Translations under genes and position numbers: made by a program | The notes under the pieces: model-generated | What the model was told of the DNA's origin: nothing | The model's database searches: none | What the model saw: the letters and a program-made list of their open reading frames with translations, nothing else | Shown: positions 20,001 to 27,205 of the stretch, in pieces | Layout: each line of letters begins with the position of its first letter | Numbering within the stretch: the stretch's first letter is position 1 | From: Candidatus Desulfarcum epimagneticum | GTDB taxonomy: Bacteria > Desulfobacterota > Desulfobacteria > Desulfobacterales > CR-1 | NCBI GenBank assembly: GCA_900659855.1 | Contig: CAACVI010000007.1 | Coordinates: forward strand, 1 to 62,119 | Direction: 5' to 3' | Length of the DNA stretch: 62,119 nt

Positions 20001-21279
20001 CCCTCCGTTGTTGGTTTATAGGGAAGAGAGTCTCAGACAATCTGCTCTTGAAGCCAACGCAGAAGTAAAGAAAATTGAAAAAATAAGAGATGAAGCTTGG
20101 CGCAAAATAGAAAAAAGCGAAAGGTTTTTCGATTGTTCCTTAGTTTTATGGGCTGCTGATATGTTGAAAGAATCCCTGGACAAAATGACAAATGAGATGC
20201 CCTTATGGGTAGAGGAACAAATTGAAGAGATTGAAAAAGATTACATAAGCGCTCGACAATATACCATTCAGCTATTTCCAGATTGGGTTAAACTTCAATC
20301 TCCATCTTCTGACTCGCCTACAGCAATAGGCGATTTTAAACACAAAATGCTTCGAGTTTTTGGTAAAAAATTTAAGCGGATAGGGTTGGAAGAAGAATTT
20401 AATCAAATCGAATCTCATACCCAAAAGTCTATAAAAAACGCTGAATTGATTGCCGATGCAAAAGAAACCGCTAGGCATATACAAGGTTGGATAGACGAAC
20501 ACAGTAATGAACAGAGAATAATACGAATTGCGGAGGTAAGATCTTTTAAAGACAAAGGGCGTGAATATTCAAAAACGTTGTCAAAGTATGAAAAAAGGGT
20601 AAATATTCCTGAAATTAGTGTGTTAAGAGAACCTCTTGTTAATGTCATTCAACGGTTTGAGGCTGAAGAGAAGAAAATCTTTGATCGGGCATCGGCCTTG
20701 TGGGATTCAACAATTGAAACGGACCAGGATATGGATCGACTTTCAGCCGAGGTTGATTCACTAATTAATGCTTTCGATGGCCTTGAGAATGATCTTGAGG
20801 ATTTATTATCAATGAAGAAAGCGTTGAGATTATATAAAGACTGCTATAAACAAATGGGAGATGAGGCACTATCTTGGAGCGATTTTGATCGCCTATCGAA
20901 GGAATTCGTTGCAGAGTACGAGGGGTTATTGGAAGAAGATGAACTGCCTTGGGCATCTGAGGAGGTAGTGTTAATTTTCCAAAAACAATTCAGATGGTTA
21001 CGAGAGTCTAAAAGTAAAGTCTGGATACAGAATTGGATTGACAGGGTAAAAAATGTGGAATCTATGACTGCAAAACAGGCAAATGAATTTATGAGTGAAT
21101 TAATAAAAACTCCTACATTTTTAACTGACGATCATAAGAAGCAGTTGGCTGGAATAGTAGAAAAAGTCGACAATCATCTAAATAACCTTAGTGTTGAATG
21201 GCTGGTAGAAAAGTTCAAAGAACTCTCCAAAGATAGAAAACTTCAATTCTTGGAAACCATAAAACATTTATTAAATTAA
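17002..21279 (+). CDS. Large P-loop ATPase B, BrxC/PglY-like
   Basis: A 1,425-residue protein. Walker A AGYGTGKSH is near residues 90-98 and Walker B LLILFDEFGKYTEF near 270-283. The following LQDLFEAVQANSNSVNFVGF, and CWPLSPYATWLL with QERSALSLLG, match the equivalent blocks of ATPase A. The C-terminal 400 residues are long charged helices, likely coiled coil. In BREX, proteins of this general type (BrxC, PglY) are essential ATPases of the modification and defence complex; here the partners are DUF4007 and DptFGH-like proteins instead of PglX and PglZ. It is the last gene of the operon and appears intact. It could partly replace the broken ATPase A, but the two are too divergent to assume so. 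Confidence 0.75.
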   Translation: MVNLLADIVEFRGDRLFNGAVNIEWFTADESKAQIASEAFVFHGPKYHGVSQEDIGDGHSHKLIDSASFAQAVIRRCYGLEDQPFTLAIAGYGTGKSHLGLTLAQLVSDPHGNISERIVSSIKSADSEIGHDIKLNLKEASQPCLAITLNGMRGFDLSAEITRQVSTLLKKDGHSTAMLDELRPRFGQAVSLIEMSNATVQEELIHASQVESVEFLTQALENHDEQLYALVHDFFSDRGMPIRALAGETVRDVIDIVVREYCGREKPYRSLLILFDEFGKYTEFATERSQIAGSGALQDLFEAVQANSNSVNFVGFIQFELNAYIQRVAPEYKNEILRYVTRYQSANKLYLSINLETLIANLLKKKQTERFIEYFDSESANNTSKDIMTNLAKWFPGATNHRLWTDTKLFHSVIRQGCWPLSPYATWLLFYLASVGKHLQERSALSLLGNTFTKFAKMSLEKGLDWSINAVDLWSDDLEKDLVISEETGQQGSITLSYATVMARHGGRLSTEQRKLLRAIVLASKLGLVSTDKNEAVFALAELCSMPELRVTSEIKLLQEDYNVIEWDDAFNAFDILGDAVPRTQFLSFIRQRVASAYDEHGKAVLFASRAAEWCDLLADIDTDFAEENRIYTREWRFSAVTSNLDFLEQQIKMAADQWMSAIAVDQPKGTVIYTYVEPNRVQENVMSSVRRLLKKASREAGVSAIPILVVILHDMNGNLGQFLSEYGVLEEINETEKSKFGNLVSAHQEKLLKSIRESIDSLIKKRLYATAINEEMGIQRLSRVGTQLFEKIYKKAITFPFDGFSTARGNAANTCHELTHELMHGKLDFNGITAKPVDVKNRATKVLRDTWGIFNKNGSISRRPSLSVIRSLTEKWDSILSNEGKLSITHAVKGLCQPPYGANIASAGLFLGVFMAPRYDKLVVMKNGSQIGTSQWLQEKLFRGKYLSLTALKSVDFLLLEEASSEWDTLLDEWEQSEDYLSRINYLKRSIELKERSPIPPLLVYREESLRQSALEANAEVKKIEKIRDEAWRKIEKSERFFDCSLVLWAADMLKESLDKMTNEMPLWVEEQIEEIEKDYISARQYTIQLFPDWVKLQSPSSDSPTAIGDFKHKMLRVFGKKFKRIGLEEEFNQIESHTQKSIKNAELIADAKETARHIQGWIDEHSNEQRIIRIAEVRSFKDKGREYSKTLSKYEKRVNIPEISVLREPLVNVIQRFEAEEKKIFDRASALWDSTIETDQDMDRLSAEVDSLINAFDGLENDLEDLLSMKKALRLYKDCYKQMGDEALSWSDFDRLSKEFVAEYEGLLEEDELPWASEEVVLIFQKQFRWLRESKSKVWIQNWIDRVKNVESMTAKQANEFMSELIKTPTFLTDDHKKQLAGIVEKVDNHLNNLSVEWLVEKFKELSKDRKLQFLETIKHLLN

Positions 21280-21749
21280 AACGAATCTATGGTCATGGAT
21301 ACCTGCGCTCGAAAAAATAGCGCTTTCCGCCTCTGGCAAATTGTTTGCCAAGAAAATCTATTTCAAAGATCATTTTTTGAAAGCGGAAGAATCTCTGCCT
21401 CTCACCCGCCTGATTTGGCTACTGTATCCCAAAAAGATATTTTCTATATAATAGAGACCGGGCTTGTCCAACAAACGGTTCAGATTGTGGCTCGCTTCGC
21501 TCTCACAATCTAACTCTTATTCGTTAGATTATTTCATTTGTGGTTAGCTTTGTTTCTTTAATTGAGCCGATTTGGCAAAAACATGAAAAGGTTTCTCGTG
21601 CTTACCCCGCCTACACTTCTTGGAGGGGAATTTTAATTTTTCCGTCAAGCGTTCATTCCGCCCCACCAACAGAAATATATCAAAATTTCAACAAAACCCA
21701 ATTGCGAAAAGCAAAAATTTTCAGAGGGTCGGAAATGGACCGGAGAAAC
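21280..21749. other. Island edge without a convincing gene
   Basis: About 470 AT-rich bases between ATPase B and the tRNA terminator. The longest plus-strand frame, 74 codons at 21289-21513, has no ribosome binding site, looks like no known family and runs into the attC-like hairpin, so I do not call it. The one structured element is the attC-like site at 21466-21529. This is the boundary where composition changes from island to backbone. Confidence 0.6.
21466..21529. repeat. attC-like integron recombination site
   Basis: A 64-bp imperfect palindrome with the attC layout. The left end GTCCAAC (21466-21472) fits the R'' consensus RYYYAAC and the right end GTTAGAT (21523-21529) fits the R' consensus GTTRRRY. 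Inner boxes are GTTCAGATT (21478-21486) and AATCTAAC (21507-21514). They are complementary except for one extra C on the left, as expected for the extrahelical base of the L'' box. The stem continues with GTG/CAC around a short terminal loop. No integron integrase gene is in the window. A chance hairpin is possible but matches on all four boxes make it less likely. Confidence 0.6.
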
Positions 21750-21788
21750 AAAAAAAGGCTTTCAGCGAAAAAGCTGAAAACCTTTTGA
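21750..21788 (-). terminator. Rho-independent terminator of tRNA-Glu
   Basis: On the minus strand, directly downstream of the tRNA, AAAAGGTTTTCAGC pairs with GCTGAAAGCCTTTT around TTTTTC with one mismatch, followed by a run of seven T. Strong stem plus T tract is a standard intrinsic terminator. Confidence 0.8.
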
Positions 21789-21794
21789 AGCCGG

Positions 21795-21869
21795 TGGTGA
21801 TCCCACGGGGAATCGAACCCCGGTTTTCGGCGTGAGAGGCCGATGTCCTAACCGCTAGACGATGGGACC
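21795..21869 (-). tRNA. tRNA-Glu (anticodon CTC)
   Basis: Reads GGTCCCATCGTCTAGCGG at the 5' end. Acceptor stem GGTCCCA/TGGGATC, anticodon arm TCGGC-CTCTCAC-GCCGA with anticodon CTC, T arm CGGGG-TTCGATT-CCCCG, discriminator A and an encoded CCA. The 3' end points towards the AT-rich island, the usual geometry for an island integrated at a tRNA 3' end. I see no second copy of the tRNA 3' end within the window. Confidence 0.95.
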
Positions 21870-21942
21870 ACAATCTTGGAAAAGGGGAACATACAAAAAA
21901 ACAGCCGGTTTGTCAACCGCTATTTGTTCTTTTTTGCCGCTG

Positions 21943-22164
21943 TCAATCGGTCTGCGCCCCGGGTTTTTTTCCCCTTCTCATCCCGAAAATCAGGTAAAGG
22001 GCGAATCCGACAAAGGGAATGGAGGCCGTGAGCATCCACAGGGCTTTCTGGCCAAGGGATTTGAATTCCCTCCGGGCCGCGCTGGTCACGGCCCAGATGG
22101 TCAAAAGGACAAAGGGCGCCGTCAGGGCGAGGATGACCCCGGCTGTTTTGAAATCAAATATCAT
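21943..22164 (-). CDS. Small PLDc_N-like membrane protein
   Basis: A 73-residue protein with two predicted membrane helices (about residues 8-28 and 41-61) followed by a basic tail GMRRGKKP. The second helix with FVGFALYLIFGMRR is the pattern of the PLDc_N domain, a short membrane anchor often found alone in bacteria. Function unknown. It lies 11 bases after the stop of the transglycosylase gene and may be its last operon member. Confidence 0.65.
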   Translation of the reverse strand: MIFDFKTAGVILALTAPFVLLTIWAVTSAARREFKSLGQKALWMLTASIPFVGFALYLIFGMRRGKKPGAQTD

Positions 22165-22175
22165 GGGTTGGCCTT

Positions 22176-23114
22176 TTAATCTTTTTTTTGTTTTGAGTCA
22201 AGAAGTTTGGCGATCTTTAAAATGGCGTCCACATAATAATCGCTCCGGTTGTAGGAGAAGATCACCTTCCGGGCCTTTTTGGCGCCCAGGCCCGGGCGCC
22301 AGCCGTGGCGCTCCAGGTAGTGGCCCACGCTCATGATGGCGTCGGCGTGGGAAAACAGGTCCACACGTCCGTCCATGTCCCCGTCCCGGGCCAGGGGGGC
22401 GATATTGCTGGGCATGAACTGGGGAATGCCCATGGCCCCGGCGTACGACCCGAGAATTTTCCCGGGGTCGATTTTTTCTTTTTGGGTGTGGCGCAAAAAC
22501 GCCGCCAGCTCTTTGTAGGCCCACGCGGATTTTTTCCGGGCCTTTTCTTTGAACTTTTTCAAAGACATCCGTTTTTTGGCCGGTATCGCGGCCCAAAGGG
22601 CCTTTCGGGCCTTTGCGTCGGACAAAGACGACAGGGTGGACAGCACGCTTAAGACATGGGACCTTCCCACGAAACTCCCCAGGCGCGTCTCCACCAGCAG
22701 AATGGCGGTGATGACCTCCGGCGAGGAGCCGTAGACCTCCCGGGCCAGCTCCAGAGTCCCGGCGTGTTTGAGCATGTAAGTCCGGGCCTTTTGGATCGAG
22801 GCGGGGGCGGAAAACTGCCCGTAGTTGAGCGAGCCTTCCATGTGCGTGAAAAAAAGAGAGACGCTTTTGGTGTCGAAAAAAACATCCGGCCCGCTGTAAA
22901 CCGCCTTGAGCCGTTCCCTGCTGAACCCGTCGGCCTCCAGCCTTTTTTTCAGGCCCTCAAAATGGGGCCTCATTCTTTTTTCCATGGCCGGCGCCGGGGA
23001 AGCAACCCCCCATATCAGAAAAAAGATCAGGAAAAAGCGTAAAAAAAGCGTTAAAAAAGGCGTCCTTGATAATTTTAAAGAAACCGTGGTCATGCGCTCA
23101 TCCATTTTTTTCAA
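22176..23114 (-). CDS. MltB-type lytic murein transglycosylase
   Basis: About 312 residues with an N-terminal signal sequence (LFLRFFLIFFLIWG, cleavage probably after the SPAPA region). The SLT_2 catalytic domain shows ITAILLVETRLGSFVG with the likely catalytic glutamate, and YAGAMGIPQFMPSN further on. A DGDMDGRVDLFSHADAIMS stretch follows. It would cleave peptidoglycan glycan strands in the periplasm. The listed start is a TTG overlapping the stop of the upstream PHP gene (TTGA); ATGs at 23105 and 23093 are alternatives, and 23093 gives the neatest signal peptide. Confidence 0.9.
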   Translation of the reverse strand: MKKMDERMTTVSLKLSRTPFLTLFLRFFLIFFLIWGVASPAPAMEKRMRPHFEGLKKRLEADGFSRERLKAVYSGPDVFFDTKSVSLFFTHMEGSLNYGQFSAPASIQKARTYMLKHAGTLELAREVYGSSPEVITAILLVETRLGSFVGRSHVLSVLSTLSSLSDAKARKALWAAIPAKKRMSLKKFKEKARKKSAWAYKELAAFLRHTQKEKIDPGKILGSYAGAMGIPQFMPSNIAPLARDGDMDGRVDLFSHADAIMSVGHYLERHGWRPGLGAKKARKVIFSYNRSDYYVDAILKIAKLLDSKQKKD

Positions 23115-23908
23115 AAGGTTATGGGAAGTTTTTTCTTTTCCCTTTTTTCAAAAATCGTCATATGCCCGTATCCCGCCGCCCGCATCATTTCAATGACCCG
23201 GGGGATGTGTCTGCCCACCTGATCCGGGGAATGGGCGTCTGAGCCCGGAACGGCGTCGATCCCCATCTCAAAGCATTTTCGCATGATGTCCGGACCGGGA
23301 TAGGGCTCGGCGGCCGCGTGATCGAAACCGGCGGCGTTCGCCTCAACGGCCATGCCGGCGGCCTTTATTTTCAATAAAACGTCATGGATTTCCCGGTCAA
23401 AGGAACGGGAGGGAAAAACCACGCCGAATTTTTTGGGCAGATCAAAATGGCAGACCACGTCAAAAAAACCGGTTTCCGCCATTTGGCCCAGCGTCTCAAA
23501 ATAGGTCTCATAAATCCGGTCGGGATCGGCCTCCCCTGTTTTCAAGGGGGAGCGGCGGCTCGCGATGTCCACCCCGCCCGGGAAATGGACCGCCCCGGCG
23601 ATCACGTCAAAATCAAAGGGCCGGCAGGCGTCGGCCAGCTCCTGGAAGCGCCGGGGGTCAAAGTCCGCCTCCAGGCCGGCTTTGATGTCGATCCGGCCCC
23701 TGTGGCGGCGCCTGAGCCTTTGAACCGCCTGGAAGTACAGAGGAATTTCCTTAAACGTCATGGAAAGACCGTCCCGGCCATCAGGCTCAAACAGGTGATC
23801 CAGGAAGCAGATGGCGTCCAGGCCCCGCTCCAGCGCCCGGGTCACATAGGCCTCCATGGGGCCCCGGGCGTGGCCGCAGAGTCGGGTATGAATGTGGCAG
23901 TCGATCAT
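23111..23908 (-). CDS. PHP-domain phosphatase, histidinol-phosphatase-like
   Basis: A 265-residue PHP-superfamily metal-dependent phosphoesterase. It begins MIDCHIHTRLCGHA with the first metal-binding histidines, followed by FLDHLFEP, later HFDLPKKF, and GSDAHSPDQVG near the C-terminus. This is the arrangement of HisJ/HisK-type histidinol-phosphate phosphatases; other PHP phosphatases cannot be excluded since no histidine genes are nearby. The ATG at 23908 is preferred to the TTG at 23914. Its stop overlaps the start of the transglycosylase gene. Confidence 0.8.
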   Translation of the reverse strand: MIDCHIHTRLCGHARGPMEAYVTRALERGLDAICFLDHLFEPDGRDGLSMTFKEIPLYFQAVQRLRRRHRGRIDIKAGLEADFDPRRFQELADACRPFDFDVIAGAVHFPGGVDIASRRSPLKTGEADPDRIYETYFETLGQMAETGFFDVVCHFDLPKKFGVVFPSRSFDREIHDVLLKIKAAGMAVEANAAGFDHAAAEPYPGPDIMRKCFEMGIDAVPGSDAHSPDQVGRHIPRVIEMMRAAGYGHMTIFEKREKKKLPITF

Positions 23909-23938
23909 AATCAAATTTCTTACAATGTCGCCAAACTT

Positions 23939-24108
23939 GATAAACTCGTAAAAAAACCTGGGATGGCTAAGTTAAAAATTCCGTATGCTAAAATTTAAGC
24001 CTCAAGGCGTAGCGCTTATTTTGAATTGAGGCAATACAATGTAGTATGCCTCAATTCAAAATAAGCGCTGCAACGCCGTAGATCGGATTTTTTACGACGC
24101 CATCAAGT
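23939..24108. repeat. Dispersed palindromic repeat, full copy A
   Basis: The core is a perfect 22-bp inverted repeat (24012-24033 and 24047-24068; arm GCGCTTATTTTGAATTGAGG...) around a 13-base loop. The outer ends carry the inverted motif CGTAAAAAA / TTTTTTACG followed by GACGCCATCAA. Copy B at 26,242 and several fragments share it. It lies between the divergent PHP and radA genes. Confidence 0.85.
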
Positions 24109-24235
24109 CTTGATCCTGAGATAATGACATGATATACATACCCAAGTCAATCGCAAACCGCGCGCGCGTCGGCGAGGCGCGGAAAAAACGCCGGAAACAG
24201 CCCCAAAGGGCGCGTCGGCGGAAAGACGAAAAGAT

Positions 24236-25621
24236 TTGAAAAAAAAGATCAAAACGGTTTTCATATGCGGCTCATGCGGCTGTCAGGCGCCGAAATGGAT
24301 GGGCAAATGCCCGGACTGCGGCCAGTGGGACGTCTTTTCCGAAGAGGCGGCGTCCGGAAAACTTTCCGGGAGCCGGGCCTCGTCCCTATCCGGCGCCCTT
24401 TCAGGGTCCATTTCAACCGCCGGACCCGCGCTCCTGGAATCCATCGAAATGACCGACCACAAGCGCCTGCTCACCGGCATGGAGGAGCTGGACCGCGTTC
24501 TCGGGGGGGGCCTGACGCCGGGCTCGGTGGCCCTCATCGGGGGAGATCCGGGCATCGGCAAATCCACCATCATGCTCCAGGCCCTGGACGGCCTGTCCCG
24601 GAAGGGGCTCAAGACGCTCTACGTGTCGGGAGAGGAGTCTCCCCGTCAGATACGGATTCGCAGCGAAAGGCTGTTTGACACGCCCCCCGGACTGCTGGTG
24701 GTGTCTGAAAACAGTGTGGAGGCCATTCTGGTCATGATGGAAAATTTAAAACCCGACGCGCTGGTGATCGACTCCATCCAGACCATGTTCAGCGCGGATC
24801 TGACCTCGGCGCCGGGCAGCGTCACCCAGGTCCGGGAATCCACCATGCGCCTGATGATGGCGGCCAAAAAAACCGGGGCGCCCATGTTCCTGGTGGGCCA
24901 TGTGACCAAGGACGGCGCCATCGCGGGCCCCCGGGTCATGGAGCACATGGTGGACACGGTGCTTTACTTTGAAGGGGACGGAAACCACATGTTCCGCATT
25001 CTGCGGGCCGTGAAAAACCGATTCGGCTCCACCAATGAGATCGGCGTGTTCGAGATGAAGGGAAAGGGGCTGGTCCAGGTCCCGAACCCGTCTTCCATTT
25101 TTATTTCCGGACGGCCCGAAAATGTCCCCGGATCGGTGGTCACCGCCAGTATGGGGGGAAGCCGCCCCATCCTGGTGGAGCTTCAGGCGCTGGTGTGCGC
25201 CTCGAACCTGGGAACGCCCCGGAGAACCATCCTGGGCCTGGACCCGAACCGGGTGGCCCTTCTGGCCGCCGTGATGGAAAGAAAAATGGGGCTGGCCCTG
25301 GCCGGGCACGATATCTTTTTAAATGTCACCGGCGGGGTAAAAATAGACGAGCCGGCGGCGGACATGGGGATCGTGGCCGCCATCGCGTCCAGTTTCCTGG
25401 ACAAACCGGCGCCGCCGGGGGCCGCCATTTTCGGCGAGGTGGGCCTCACCGGGGAAATTCGGGGCGTGAGCCGGATGGAAAGACGAATCATGGAGGCCAA
25501 AAAAATGGGATTCACCCAATGCCTGACGCCATACGGCAGCCACAAGCGCATGGGAAAAATAGACGGAATTAAAATCATCGGGGTCAGGAACCTGGCCGAG
25601 GCGGCGGAGGCGCTGTTTTGA
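24236..25621 (+). CDS. radA: DNA repair protein RadA (Sms)
   Basis: A 461-residue protein of typical RadA length. The N-terminal zinc ribbon CGSCG...CPDCG is at about residues 11-28, the RecA-like ATPase has Walker A GGDPGIGKST, and the RadA-specific KNRFG motif is in AVKNRFGSTNEIG. The C-terminal Lon-protease-like domain starts near residue 300. RadA drives branch migration during recombinational repair. The start is a TTG at 24236. Its stop overlaps the start of rlmE, so the two are co-transcribed. Confidence 0.97.
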   Translation: MKKKIKTVFICGSCGCQAPKWMGKCPDCGQWDVFSEEAASGKLSGSRASSLSGALSGSISTAGPALLESIEMTDHKRLLTGMEELDRVLGGGLTPGSVALIGGDPGIGKSTIMLQALDGLSRKGLKTLYVSGEESPRQIRIRSERLFDTPPGLLVVSENSVEAILVMMENLKPDALVIDSIQTMFSADLTSAPGSVTQVRESTMRLMMAAKKTGAPMFLVGHVTKDGAIAGPRVMEHMVDTVLYFEGDGNHMFRILRAVKNRFGSTNEIGVFEMKGKGLVQVPNPSSIFISGRPENVPGSVVTASMGGSRPILVELQALVCASNLGTPRRTILGLDPNRVALLAAVMERKMGLALAGHDIFLNVTGGVKIDEPAADMGIVAAIASSFLDKPAPPGAAIFGEVGLTGEIRGVSRMERRIMEAKKMGFTQCLTPYGSHKRMGKIDGIKIIGVRNLAEAAEALF

Positions 25622-26247
25622 AAGGCCGGCGGACAAAACGACGGCCCCCCAAACCCAAATCGGGCCGGGCTTCGGATTTTTATTCCCGGCGGGCCAAAAA
25701 AGAGCGTTTCCCGGCCCGGTCGGTGTACAAGCTCAAGGAGATCCAGGCCAAATTCAAACTCATCAAAAAAAAGGACCGGGTCCTGGACCTGGGGTGCCGG
25801 CCGGGCTCATGGCTGATTTTCGCGGCCGGCGAGGCCGGGCCCGCCGGCAAGGTAGTGGGGGTGGACCTCCATCCCCTTTCCATCGCCCTTCCCCCCAACG
25901 CCGAGTTTGTCCAGGCGGATATGCTTTCCCTGTCGGACCCGGACTATGCGCGGATGGGCGGGGCGTTTGACGTGGTTTTAAGCGACGCGGCGCCCGCCAC
26001 CACCGGCGTCAAAACCGCGGACGCGGCCCGCTCATACGCGCTTTGCGAAGCGGCGCTGTCCATCGCCGGGGATGTCCTGAGGGAAGGCGGCTCCATGGCG
26101 TGCAAAATTTTTGTGGGGGAGGAGTTTTCCCATTTCAACGATTTAATGAAACAGCGTTTTAAAAGATTCAAAATATTCAAACCCCAAAGCTGCCGAAAGG
26201 CCAGCCGGGAAATATACGTGATCGGATCGGGATACCGAACAAGATAA
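25618..26247 (+). CDS. rlmE: 23S rRNA 2'-O-ribose methyltransferase RlmE (FtsJ)
   Basis: A 209-residue Rossmann methyltransferase. The K-D-K-E catalytic set is visible: K in RSVYKLKEI, D in LSDAAPATTG, K in ACKIFVGEEF and E in REIYVIGSGYR. The SAM-binding motif is VLDLGCRPGSW. RlmE methylates U2552 of 23S rRNA. Translation starts at a TTG that overlaps the radA stop (TTTTGA). The N-terminus is lysine/arginine rich, consistent with RNA binding. Confidence 0.95.
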   Translation: MKGRRTKRRPPKPKSGRASDFYSRRAKKERFPARSVYKLKEIQAKFKLIKKKDRVLDLGCRPGSWLIFAAGEAGPAGKVVGVDLHPLSIALPPNAEFVQADMLSLSDPDYARMGGAFDVVLSDAAPATTGVKTADAARSYALCEAALSIAGDVLREGGSMACKIFVGEEFSHFNDLMKQRFKRFKIFKPQSCRKASREIYVIGSGYRTR

Positions 26248-26397
26248 ACTCGTAAAAAAGCGCTTAGACAGCGTCGTAAAAAATTCGATATACAAGGCGT
26301 AGTGGTTATTTTTAATTGAGGCAATACATTATAGTATGCCTCAATTAAAAATAAGCGCTGTAACACAGTAGATCGGATTTTTTACGATGCTGTCAAA
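26242..26397. repeat. Dispersed palindromic repeat, full copy B
   Basis: A second copy of the repeat at 23,939. The core inverted repeat is perfect over 18 bp (26306-26323 and 26337-26354). Compared with copy A a G-C pair in the stem is T-A here, changed in both arms. The ends again carry CGTAAAAAA-type motifs, and an extra GCGTCGTAAAAAA lies at 26271-26283. It separates rlmE from the YebC-family gene. Confidence 0.85.
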
Positions 26398-26412
26398 CAA
26401 GGAGGCGACGGA

Positions 26413-27156
26413 ATGTCGGGACACAGCAAATGGTCTAGCATCAAACATAAAAAAGGGGCGGCGGACGCCAAAAGAGGCAAAATTTTCACCAAATTGATCA
26501 AGGAAATCACGGTGGCGGCCCGTTTCGGGGGGGGAGACCCGGCGGGAAATCCGCGCCTGAGGACCGCCATCGCGGCGGCCAAAAACGAAAACATGCCCAA
26601 AGACAACATCGCGCGGGCCGTCAAAAAGGGAACCGGGGAGCTGGAGGGGGTCAGCTATGAGGAGGTGTCCTACGAGGGATACGGCCCGGGCGGGGCCGCC
26701 GTTCTCGTGGAATCCCTCACCGACAATAAAAACCGGGCCGTGGCCGACATCCGCCACATTTTCAGCAAGGCCGGGGGCAACCTGGGGGAAAACGGGTGCG
26801 TGGCGTGGATGTTTGACCAGAAGGGCTACATCGCGGTGGAAAAATCCGCCGCCGATGAGGACCTGGTCATGGAGACCGCCATTGAGGCGGGCGCGGACGA
26901 TGTGCGCGACGATGACGCCCTGATCGAGATCATCACCGACCCCGGGGATTTTGAGGCCGTCCACGCCTCCATCAAGGAAGAATCCATCGAATATATCGCG
27001 GCGGAGGTCACCATGCTTCCCCAGACCGCGGTGGACCTTTCCGGAAAGGAGGCCGAGCAGATGGTCCGCCTGATGGAGGCGCTGGAAGACTGCGAGGATG
27101 TTCAAAAGGTGTACACCAACGCCGACATTCCCGATGAAATCGCCGAAGGGGCCTGA
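26413..27156 (+). CDS. YebC/PmpR (TACO1) family protein
   Basis: A 247-residue protein with the family's opening [20 protein letters not shown], then [10 protein letters not shown] and [18 protein letters not shown] in the middle. Members are annotated as transcriptional regulators, and some family members promote translation of proline-rich stretches. The ribosome binding site AAGGAGG is well placed. Length is as expected. Confidence 0.95.
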   Translation: MSGHSKWSSIKHKKGAADAKRGKIFTKLIKEITVAARFGGGDPAGNPRLRTAIAAAKNENMPKDNIARAVKKGTGELEGVSYEEVSYEGYGPGGAAVLVESLTDNKNRAVADIRHIFSKAGGNLGENGCVAWMFDQKGYIAVEKSAADEDLVMETAIEAGADDVRDDDALIEIITDPGDFEAVHASIKEESIEYIAAEVTMLPQTAVDLSGKEAEQMVRLMEALEDCEDVQKVYTNADIPDEIAEGA

Positions 27157-27205
27157 CGCCGTTTTTTAGGATTTCAGGATTTCGGGATTTCGGGATCAGG
27201 GGCGC

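Noticed and set aside
307-21279. Classification as a standard BREX or standard Dnd system
   Set aside because: BREX needs PglX and PglZ, and Dnd needs DndA, C, D and E; neither set is present in the window, though single components resemble each.
21289-21513. 74-codon frame after ATPase B
   Set aside because: No ribosome binding site, no family resemblance, and its end lies inside the attC-like hairpin.
1-21750. Second copy of the tRNA-Glu 3' end as attL
   Set aside because: I looked for the GGAATCGAACCCC core and found none in the island part of the window; it may lie further left.
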